A stretch of 38,917 nucleotides of DNA from CALZJC01 sp041574955 (GTDB lineage Bacteria; Acidobacteriota; Thermoanaerobaculia; Multivoradales; JAHEKO01): positions 1 through 38,917 of the forward strand of contig JBFGNS010000023.1 in NCBI GenBank assembly GCA_041574955.1. Reading direction: 5' to 3'. The translations under genes were made by a program, and so were the position numbers. Position 1 is the first letter of the stretch. Every line of letters begins with the position of its first letter. This document shows, in pieces, positions 7,895 through 14,402 of the stretch. A model generated the notes under the pieces. That model did not search any database and had not been told where the DNA came from. It was given only the letters and a program-made list of their open reading frames with translations.

Positions 7895-9712
7895 TTGAGC
7901 GCCTTTGCGGCTGTCTTCCGCCGGGACAGGTCACCGGTGGCGGCGGCGGACCTGGAGCGGCCGATGGCGGCGCTCTCTCACCGTGGGCCCGACGGCTGGC
8001 GGGTGGAGCGCCACCCTTGGATCGCACTCGGTCACCAGCACTTCTGGACCACGCCCGAGGAGCTCGGTGAGCGACAGCCGGTGAGCGGGGAGGGTGGCGC
8101 CTGGATCGCGCTCGACGGCCGGCTCGACAACCGCGCCGATCTGGCTCGCGCGCTGGGTATCGGAGGGGTAGCGGCGCGGGCGTCCGACGCCGCCCTGGTG
8201 GTGGCGGCCTACGAACGCTGGGGCACCGACGCCTTTGCCAAGCTGCTCGGCCCGTTCTCGCTGGCGATCTTCGACGCGCGCCGCCACCGCCTGGTGCTGG
8301 CGCGCGATCCGCTCGGCAGCCGCGTGCTGTTCTACCACCTCGACCCGCGGCTGCTGGTGGCGGCGTCGGAGGAGGCGGCGGTGGCGGCCCACCCGGCGGT
8401 GGGTGACGAGGTCGACCAGGTCCGCATGCGCGAGTTCCTCGCCGCGCAGCCCGCCAGCGACGGTCGGACCTTCTTCGCTGGCGTGCGCGAGCTGCCGCCG
8501 GCGACCTGCCTGGTGGTGAGCGAGTCGTCGGTCCGGGAGACGCGCTTCTGGCAGCCGCCGGCCGAAGGCCGTGGCTCGATGAGTGAGGCCGACAGCGCCG
8601 AGCGGTTCCGCGAGCTCCTGGCGGAGAGCGTCGACTGCCGCCTGCGTGGCGCCGCGCGGCCCGCCGTGCTGATGAGCGGCGGCCTGGATTCGACCTCGGT
8701 AGCGGCGCTGGCGGCCGAGCGGCTGGCCGTCGACGGTCGCCGCCTGCACACCGTCTCGTGGGTGTTCGACCGGCTCGCGAGCTGCGACGAGCGGCGGTAC
8801 ATCGAGCCGGTCCGGCGGCGGCTCGGGGCGGGCTCGCGGCAGCTGCCGGGCGACGGCGCCTGGACGCTGCGGCACCTCGACCGTTGGGGTCTCAACCCCA
8901 ACACCCCGGAGGAGAACCCCTACCGGCTGCTCAAACAGGAGGCTTATGGTGCGGCCGCCGCCGGCGGCTCCCGGGTGCTGCTTACCGGCGGCTTCGGCGA
9001 CAGCCTGTTCGTGGGCTCGGCCTGGTGGCTGGCCGGTCTGCTGCGCGCCGGCCGGCCCCTGGCGGCGGCCGGCGAGCTGCTGGCCGAGCTGGGACGCAAC
9101 CCGCAGCGCGCCGCCGGCGGTCTGCGGCGTGCGCTGGCTCTGCCGCGCCTGCGGCGGCCGCGGCCACCAGCGTGGTTGACCTCGCGGGCGCTGGCTCGGC
9201 TGGGGCCCGCGCGCGCGACCGCCGCCAGCCTCGAGGTCGAGCAGCGCCGCAGTCTGCTCGGCTGGTGGGCGACGCGGGACGCCACCCTCGAGATCTTCCA
9301 CGCCAACCGGGCCGGCGTCGAGCTGCGGCACCCGTTCCGTGACCGCCGTCTGGTCGAGTTCGTGCTGTCGCTCGCCCCGCACCACCTCTACCGCCACGGC
9401 CGCAAGAAGCACCTGCTGCGGGTGGCGATGCGCGATCGCCTGCCGTGCGAGCTGCTGGCGCGGTGCCAGCCGACCTCGCTGGCACCTGTGTTCCGGCGCG
9501 GCGTCTTCGAGCGCGAGGCAGTGACGGCAGAGCGTCTGGTCGCCGCCGCCCGCCCGTGGTGGCTGGGCGAGGTGCGACCCGACTGGCTGAGCCAAGCGCT
9601 GGCCGGCGGCGCGGCCGGCGGTGGGCTGGCGCTCTGGCACTGCCTGGCCGCGGGTGCCTGGCAGCGAGCGGCCGGCGTCATCGGTCGCTCGCGGCGGAGG
9701 GCGACGGCTTGA
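7895..9712 (+). CDS. Lasso-peptide macrolactam synthetase (asparagine synthetase-like cyclase, C protein)
   Basis: The 605-aa protein starts at TTG 7895, ten bases after GGAGGA (7879-7884). It has the asparagine synthetase B layout: an N-terminal Ntn glutaminase-like domain (SHRGPDG near residue 29, LDGRLDNRADL) and a C-terminal ATP-pyrophosphatase domain with PP-loop SGGLDS at 261-266, then late motifs ELRHPFRDRRL and KKHLLRVAMRDR. The catalytic Cys2 of true asparagine synthetases is absent (the protein starts Met-Ser-Ala), so glutamine hydrolysis is not expected. In lasso clusters this enzyme adenylates a ring Asp/Glu side chain and joins it to the core's N-terminal amine. The stop overlaps the start of the lasso precursor gene, which settles the choice over ordinary asparagine synthetase. 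It is likely cytoplasmic and cotranscribed with the next two genes. Confidence 0.88.
   Translation: MSAFAAVFRRDRSPVAAADLERPMAALSHRGPDGWRVERHPWIALGHQHFWTTPEELGERQPVSGEGGAWIALDGRLDNRADLARALGIGGVAARASDAALVVAAYERWGTDAFAKLLGPFSLAIFDARRHRLVLARDPLGSRVLFYHLDPRLLVAASEEAAVAAHPAVGDEVDQVRMREFLAAQPASDGRTFFAGVRELPPATCLVVSESSVRETRFWQPPAEGRGSMSEADSAERFRELLAESVDCRLRGAARPAVLMSGGLDSTSVAALAAERLAVDGRRLHTVSWVFDRLASCDERRYIEPVRRRLGAGSRQLPGDGAWTLRHLDRWGLNPNTPEENPYRLLKQEAYGAAAAGGSRVLLTGGFGDSLFVGSAWWLAGLLRAGRPLAAAGELLAELGRNPQRAAGGLRRALALPRLRRPRPPAWLTSRALARLGPARATAASLEVEQRRSLLGWWATRDATLEIFHANRAGVELRHPFRDRRLVEFVLSLAPHHLYRHGRKKHLLRVAMRDRLPCELLARCQPTSLAPVFRRGVFEREAVTAERLVAAARPWWLGEVRPDWLSQALAGGAAGGGLALWHCLAAGAWQRAAGVIGRSRRRATA
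9696..9701 (+). promoter_or_regulatory. Shine-Dalgarno that fixes the lasso precursor start
   Basis: GGAGGG lies inside the 3' end of the cyclase gene, seven bases before TTG 9709. This near-ideal spacing supports the TTG as the precursor start. Confidence 0.7.
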
Positions 9713-9876
9713 GCCACAGCCAGAGGCCCACCCAGGACGCCGCGGCCATCGAGCGTCAACGTCCCTACCACCGTCCGCGGCTCGAGCGGCTCGGCGACGT
9801 GCGGACCCGGACGCTGGGCAACAGCCCGGGGATCCCGGACAGCGGCATCGGCGCATCGCGGCAGCAGCAGCCGTGA
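9709..9876 (+). CDS. Lasso-peptide precursor (A protein), 55 aa, predicted core GNSPGIPDSGIGASRQQQP
   Basis: TTG 9709 overlaps the cyclase TGA (9710-9712) and follows GGAGGG by seven bases. The leader carries the RRE-recognition pattern known for lasso precursors: with the core starting at Gly37, Tyr20 is at -17, Pro23 at -14, Leu25 at -12 and Thr35 at -2, inside YHRPRLERLGDVRTRTLG. The predicted core is 19 residues. Gly1 (residue 37) and Asp8 (residue 44) would form an eight-residue macrolactam ring, leaving an 11-residue tail with Ile, Arg and three Gln as possible plug residues. Leader family assignment is strong. The cleavage site after Leu36 and the ring size are inferred from the Thr(-2)/Gly1/Asp8 pattern. 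No activity can be read from the sequence. The unusual start and small size make this gene easy to miss. Confidence 0.88.
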   Translation: MSHSQRPTQDAAAIERQRPYHRPRLERLGDVRTRTLGNSPGIPDSGIGASRQQQP

Positions 9877-9883
9877 CCGCGGC

Positions 9884-10795
9884 GTGAGCGTCGCCATCCG
9901 CCTGCAGTTGGTGGGTGGGGAGGCGCGCTTCGCCTACCGGCTGGCCGGCCTGACCGTCGCCTGCGACGTGGCGCCCGGGCGGCTCGCGCCCTTCGCCACC
10001 ACGCCGCCGGCGACGCTCCCGGGTCTGCCGGCGCCCAGCCCGCCCGCGGGTGAACCGCTCTACCGCGGCTCCGGCTGGGTGGGCGGGCGGCTGGTGGAGG
10101 TGGAGTGCCGGGTTACCCCCGACGGCTACCGGCTGCGGGTGGCGGACGCCGCGCCGCTCGACGTCGCCGCCGACGGCTCGTGGGTGCGCGCCGCCGGCGG
10201 TGCCGAGCCGGTGGCGGCCGGCGTGCTCGACGCGGCGCTCGGCCCGGGGCTGATCCTGGCCCTGGCGCTGCGCGACGTCTGGTGCCTCCACGCCAGCGCC
10301 GTCGCCACGCCCCAGGGCGCGCTCGCCTTCCTGGGGCCGGGTGGGAGCGGCAAGTCCACCCTTGCCACCGCGCTCGACGGGGTGCGCGGCTGGCGGCGGC
10401 TGGCCGACGACGTCCTGCCGATGCGGCTGTCGGGCAGTGGCGTGGAAGCGCTGCCGCAGTTCCTCCAGCCACGGCTGGCGGCCGGCCAGCAGTGGCGGTC
10501 GCCGAGCCCGGAGGCGCTGCCGCTGGTACGCGTCTACCTGCTGGATCTCGCGGCCGGCGAGCCGTCGGTCGTCGGTCCGCCGGCGGTGCGGCCGCTCGGC
10601 GCCGGCAGCGCCGCCGTCGGCCTGCTGGCCGGCACCGTGGCGGCCCGCCTGTTCGACCGCGACCTGACCCGGCGCCAACTTGACGCCTGCGCCGAGACCG
10701 TCCGGCGGCTGCCGGTGCAGCGGCTCGCCTACCGGCGCCGGCGCGAAGAGCTGCCGGCGGTGGCGGCCGAGCTGTGCGCCGACCTGGCGCGCTGA
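9884..10795 (+). CDS. HPr-kinase/phosphorylase-like protein, probable lasso-peptide kinase
   Basis: The 303-aa protein starts at GTG 9884, seven bases after the precursor stop; no good Shine-Dalgarno is visible, so translational coupling is likely. Residues 1-135 are a poorly conserved beta-rich region. The C-terminal half has the HprK-like serine kinase core: LHASAV, Walker A GPGGSGKST at 151-159, and an Asp-Asp motif in LADDVLPM. HprK-like kinases in lasso clusters such as ThcoK and PadeK phosphorylate the C-terminal Ser of the precursor. Here the precursor ends in Pro and Ser occurs at core positions 3, 9 and 14, so the site, or the activity itself, is uncertain. PTS regulation by true HPr kinase is unlikely because no HPr or PTS gene is nearby and the gene abuts a lasso precursor. 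Confidence 0.75.
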   Translation: MSVAIRLQLVGGEARFAYRLAGLTVACDVAPGRLAPFATTPPATLPGLPAPSPPAGEPLYRGSGWVGGRLVEVECRVTPDGYRLRVADAAPLDVAADGSWVRAAGGAEPVAAGVLDAALGPGLILALALRDVWCLHASAVATPQGALAFLGPGGSGKSTLATALDGVRGWRRLADDVLPMRLSGSGVEALPQFLQPRLAAGQQWRSPSPEALPLVRVYLLDLAAGEPSVVGPPAVRPLGAGSAAVGLLAGTVAARLFDRDLTRRQLDACAETVRRLPVQRLAYRRRREELPAVAAELCADLAR

Positions 10796-10816
10796 AGGGC
10801 GGCGGCTGCGGGCCGC

Positions 10817-13800
10817 TCAGGCGCCGGCGGCGGCCGCCGGCTCGCTGCGGAACGACGAGGTCGCAAACAGGCTGCCTTCCGCCATCAGGATCTCGGGGGT
10901 CTCGTTGATCAGCTGCAGCAGGTCGTCGTCGGCGATGCCGTCGAGCTGGTCGGTGGCATACAGGCCGACCCAGCCGTCGCGACCCTTCTTCTTGGTCAGG
11001 TAGAGCGCCCGGTCCGCAATGTTGACCACCTGCTCCCAGTTGAGCAGTGACGGCCTGCTCGGCACGAACGGGAACTGAGCGAAGCCGATCGAGCAGCTGA
11101 GCCTGGTCGGCCGGCCGTTGCCGACGTCGAACTCGTGCTCGGAGACGAACCGCCGGATGCGCTCGGCCAGGCCTTCGGCGGCCGTGCGGTCGGCGTTGCG
11201 GCAGACCACCAGGAACTCGTCTCCGCCCCAGCGGATCAGCGTGTCCGACCGCCGGCAGGCACGTTCGAGCAGGTCGCGCACCTGGATCAGCACCAGGTCG
11301 CCGGCGGCATGCCCGTAGGTGTCGTTGACGTTCTTGAAACCGTCCAGGTCGAACAGCAGGAACAGCACGTCCGGACGCATCTCGGGCAGCTCACCGCCGC
11401 TGGCCTGCACGTCGTTGTAGAACCGCTCGACCAGTCCGAGGTCGCGGTCGATGGTGTTGATCAGGAAGCGGCGGTTCTTGATGCCGGTCAGCGAATCGGT
11501 GAAGCTGGCTTCCTCGAACTTCTTCTTGGCTACCTGCAGCTCGCGGTTGCGCTCTGCCAGCTCGGAGGTGCGGGCGCGCACCTCCTCCTCGAGCTTGCGG
11601 CTGTAGTCCGCTTCGCGGCGCAGCTTGGAGGCCTGGGCGCGGGTGTAGATCAGCATCAGCCCGACCAGGCAGAGAGCGTACAGCGAGTAGGCCCACCAGC
11701 TCCGCCAGGGCGGCGGGATCACAACCACCTGGGCGAGCTGGGTCGGCTCGCTCCAGACGCCATCGTTGTTGGCCCCCTTGACCAGCAGGGTGAAGTTGCC
11801 GGCAGACAGGTTGGTATAGGTGGCGCGACGCAGGTTGCCGAGCTCGATCCAGTCGGGATCGAACCCGTCCAGCTTGTAGGCGTACTGGTTCTTCTCGGGC
11901 GCGGTGAAGTCGAGTGCGGCGAACTCGAAGGTAACCAGGCGGTCGGTGAAGTCGAGCTCGATCAGATCGATGTCGGACACCATGCGCCCGAGGTCCACCG
12001 GCTTGTTGAACTTGAGAAAGCCGGTGAGCACCAGCGGCGGTACGTAGCTGTTGTCCTGGATGCGCTCCGGCAGGAACGAGTTGAAGCCCTGGTTGCCGCC
12101 GAACAGCATGCGGCCGCTGGCGCCTTGGAAGTAGGCGCCGCTGTTGAACTCGTTGCTCTGCAGCCCGTGGCTGGCGTCGAAGTTCTTGAACGTCTCACGG
12201 CGCGGATCGAAGCGTGAGATGCCCTTGTTGGTGCTCAGCCACAGGTTGCCGGAGTCGTCCTCGAGGATCCCCCAGATGGCGCTGTTGGGCAGGCCGTCGG
12301 CCTCGGTGTAGCGCTTGAAGACACCCTGGAAGGCCGCTCGCGCCGCCGGATCCCAGCGGTTGAGTCCGTTCTGGGTGCCGACCCACAGCACTCCCGAGCG
12401 GTCTTCGTGCAGCGACATGATCGAATCGCTGCTCAGGCTGCGCTGGTTGCGCGGGTCGTGGCGGTAGTGGGTGAAGGCGCCGCTGAAGCGGTCGAACCGG
12501 TTGAGGCCGTCGGAGTCGGTGCCCACCCACAGGCCGCCGTCGCGGTCCTCGTACACCACCAGCACCCGGTTGCCGCTCAGGCTCGTCGGGTTGCCAGGGT
12601 CCTTCTGATAGGAGACGAACTGACCGGTGCGCCGGTCGAAGCGGTTGAGACCGTCGAGGGTGCCGATCCACAGGTAGCCGTCCCGGCTCTCGCGGATCAC
12701 AGTGATGCCGTTGCCGCTGATCGAGTGCGGGTCCGTCGGGTCGTGGACGAACTGCTCGAACCGCCCCGTGGTCCGGTCGTAGCGGTGCAGGCCGCCCTCG
12801 TAGGTGCCGGCCCACAGCACCTGCTTGGAGTCGACCAGCAGCGACATCACGCGATCGTCCTTCAAGCTGCCGGGCTTGTACGGGTCGTGGCGCAGGCTGG
12901 TGAACCGGCCGGTCTTGGGGTCACGGCGGTTGAGCCCCTGGTAGGTGCCGACCCAGATTGTGCCGTCGGGCTCTTCGGCCAGCGAGGTGATGACGTTGCT
13001 GCTCAGGCTGTGCGGGTCGGCCGGGTCGTTGCGGTAGGTGGTGAAGAAGCCGCTGCGGATGTTCCACTTGTTGAGACCGCCGCCCTGCACCCCGACCCAC
13101 AGCACGCCGCCACGGTCCTGGTAGATCGACAGCACGCGGTTCTGGCTCAGGCTGTTGGGGTCACCCGGGCTGTTGACGAAGCGGGTGAAGCTCTGGCTCT
13201 CCGGGTTCCACAGGTTGAGGCCGTCGTCGGTAGCGATCCAGATCGAGCCCTGGGGATCGCGGTAGATGCTGCGCACCCGGTCGGAGCTCAGGCTCGACGG
13301 GTCGCGCACGTCGTTTGCGAACCGCTCGACGCGATCGGACTCCAGGTGGTAGCGGTAGAGCCCTTCCTCGTAGGTGCCGATCCACAGCACGCCGGCGGGC
13401 TCCTCGAGCACCGCCCGCACCCGGCGCGCCGAGATGCCGCGCGGGTTGTCGGCGGTGCGCAGGTACGACGAGAACGCCCCGCTCTCGGGGTCGAACCGGT
13501 TGAGCCCGCCGCCGTCGGTGCCCACCCAGAGGATGCCGTTGGCGTCCTCGTGGATGCCGAGCACCCGGTTATCACCCAGGCTGTCCGGCTCGGCCGGGTT
13601 GTGCAGGAACCTCTGGAAGGTCCCGCTCTCGGGATCGAACCGGTTGAGCCCGCCGCCCTCGGTGCCGATCCAGAACCGCTGGCGGCTGTCCTCGAACAGT
13701 ACCCGGATGCGGTCGCTGCTGAGGCTGGTGGGGTTGGACGGGTCGCTGCGGAAGTGGCTGAACGAGCGGCTCTCGGGATGCCAGCGGTTCAGCCCGCCAC

Positions 13801-14128
13801 CGAGGGTGCCGATCCACAGGTTGCCGGCATGATCCTCGAGCAACGCGTACGCCCAGTTGTGCGACAGGCTCTCGCGGTCGTTGGGGTCTTGCCGCCAGAC
13901 CTCGAAGCGGTAGCCGTCGAAACGGTTGAGACCGTCCTGGGTGCCGAACCACATGAAGCCGCGGCGGTCCTGCAGCACGGCGTGGACGTCGGCCTGCGAT
14001 AGGCCCTGCTCGAGTGACAGCCGGTCGAACCGGATGTTGCGGCTGTCGGCCGCCACCGGCGGCGCGGCCAGCGGGCCGGCGGCGGCCAGCATGGCGGCGA
14101 CGAGACCCATGCGCAGGATACGGCTCAT
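10817..14128 (-). CDS. Reg_prop/Y_Y_Y periplasmic sensor with C-terminal diguanylate cyclase
   Basis: The chosen ATG at 14128 gives 1103 aa with a signal peptide (MSRILRMGLVAAMLAAAGPLAA); upstream in-frame sequence is Arg-rich and unlikely to be translated. About fourteen two-component-regulator propeller repeats follow, each with a W-x-G-T-x-x-G-L-x-R motif, then a Y_Y_Y domain (YAYKLDGFDPDWIELG), one membrane helix (WWAYSLYALCLVGLMLIYT), a coiled coil and a GGDEF domain. The catalytic motif GGDEF is intact at 968-972, and an inhibitory-site RRSD lies five residues before it, so c-di-GMP synthesis with product feedback is expected. The periplasmic propeller probably senses a polymer, sugar or envelope ligand. 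The gene is convergent with the lasso kinase. Confidence 0.88.
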   Translation of the reverse strand: MSRILRMGLVAAMLAAAGPLAAPPVAADSRNIRFDRLSLEQGLSQADVHAVLQDRRGFMWFGTQDGLNRFDGYRFEVWRQDPNDRESLSHNWAYALLEDHAGNLWIGTLGGGLNRWHPESRSFSHFRSDPSNPTSLSSDRIRVLFEDSRQRFWIGTEGGGLNRFDPESGTFQRFLHNPAEPDSLGDNRVLGIHEDANGILWVGTDGGGLNRFDPESGAFSSYLRTADNPRGISARRVRAVLEEPAGVLWIGTYEEGLYRYHLESDRVERFANDVRDPSSLSSDRVRSIYRDPQGSIWIATDDGLNLWNPESQSFTRFVNSPGDPNSLSQNRVLSIYQDRGGVLWVGVQGGGLNKWNIRSGFFTTYRNDPADPHSLSSNVITSLAEEPDGTIWVGTYQGLNRRDPKTGRFTSLRHDPYKPGSLKDDRVMSLLVDSKQVLWAGTYEGGLHRYDRTTGRFEQFVHDPTDPHSISGNGITVIRESRDGYLWIGTLDGLNRFDRRTGQFVSYQKDPGNPTSLSGNRVLVVYEDRDGGLWVGTDSDGLNRFDRFSGAFTHYRHDPRNQRSLSSDSIMSLHEDRSGVLWVGTQNGLNRWDPAARAAFQGVFKRYTEADGLPNSAIWGILEDDSGNLWLSTNKGISRFDPRRETFKNFDASHGLQSNEFNSGAYFQGASGRMLFGGNQGFNSFLPERIQDNSYVPPLVLTGFLKFNKPVDLGRMVSDIDLIELDFTDRLVTFEFAALDFTAPEKNQYAYKLDGFDPDWIELGNLRRATYTNLSAGNFTLLVKGANNDGVWSEPTQLAQVVVIPPPWRSWWAYSLYALCLVGLMLIYTRAQASKLRREADYSRKLEEEVRARTSELAERNRELQVAKKKFEEASFTDSLTGIKNRRFLINTIDRDLGLVERFYNDVQASGGELPEMRPDVLFLLFDLDGFKNVNDTYGHAAGDLVLIQVRDLLERACRRSDTLIRWGGDEFLVVCRNADRTAAEGLAERIRRFVSEHEFDVGNGRPTRLSCSIGFAQFPFVPSRPSLLNWEQVVNIADRALYLTKKKGRDGWVGLYATDQLDGIADDDLLQLINETPEILMAEGSLFATSSFRSEPAAAAGA

Positions 14129-14317
14129 GATTCGGCGTCTATCTGCAGCAAGGCAGATGCCAACGCGGCGGCGGCGGTGCGTCTCGCACCGTCCGCCGCC
14201 GGCGCGAGAACCCTTGTGTTTCCAGTGACTTCGCACGAGGCCGGTGATCCCGTCCGCGGTGTGTGCGGCGCCTTGCCGGCGTTCGCTCCCGGCCGCGTGC
14301 CGACCGGCGGCAGGTTC

Positions 14318-14332
14318 TGACAGAAACTGTCA
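14318..14332. promoter_or_regulatory. Inverted repeat TGACAG-AAA-CTGTCA upstream of the diguanylate cyclase gene
   Basis: Six-base arms separated by AAA form a compact palindrome about 190 bp upstream of the ATG at 14128. Read on the minus strand it contains TTGACA, a perfect -35 hexamer, but no convincing -10 follows at 16-18 bp. The 274-bp gap between the cyclase and the subtilase holds no gene that can be supported. Confidence 0.3.
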
Positions 14333-14402
14333 ATAGCCTGAAGGCGGCCACCTCGCGGCGGCCGCCTCGGCAGGCGCGGCTGTGGGCTGCCCGCGATGCG
14401 CC

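Noticed and set aside
7895..9712. Ordinary asparagine synthetase
   Set aside because: No Cys2, and the gene overlaps a lasso precursor with the complete leader pattern and is followed by a lasso-type kinase.
7931..10678. Long open frame on the minus strand (about 915 codons) across the lasso locus
   Set aside because: It is antisense to three recognised genes, its translation is Arg/Gln/Pro-rich without domains, and such frames arise readily at this GC content.
9884..10795. PTS HPr kinase/phosphorylase
   Set aside because: No HPr or PTS genes nearby, and the position directly behind a lasso precursor is better explained by a lasso kinase.
10796..10816. Terminator in the 21-bp gap between kinase and diguanylate cyclase
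   Set aside because: Only a short GCGGC/GCCGC pairing is visible, with no T-run; chance pairing is likely at this GC content.
12407..14002. Plus-strand open frame opposite the propeller repeats
   Set aside because: Its Val/Ala/Glu-rich repeats simply mirror the Reg_prop repeats on the other strand.
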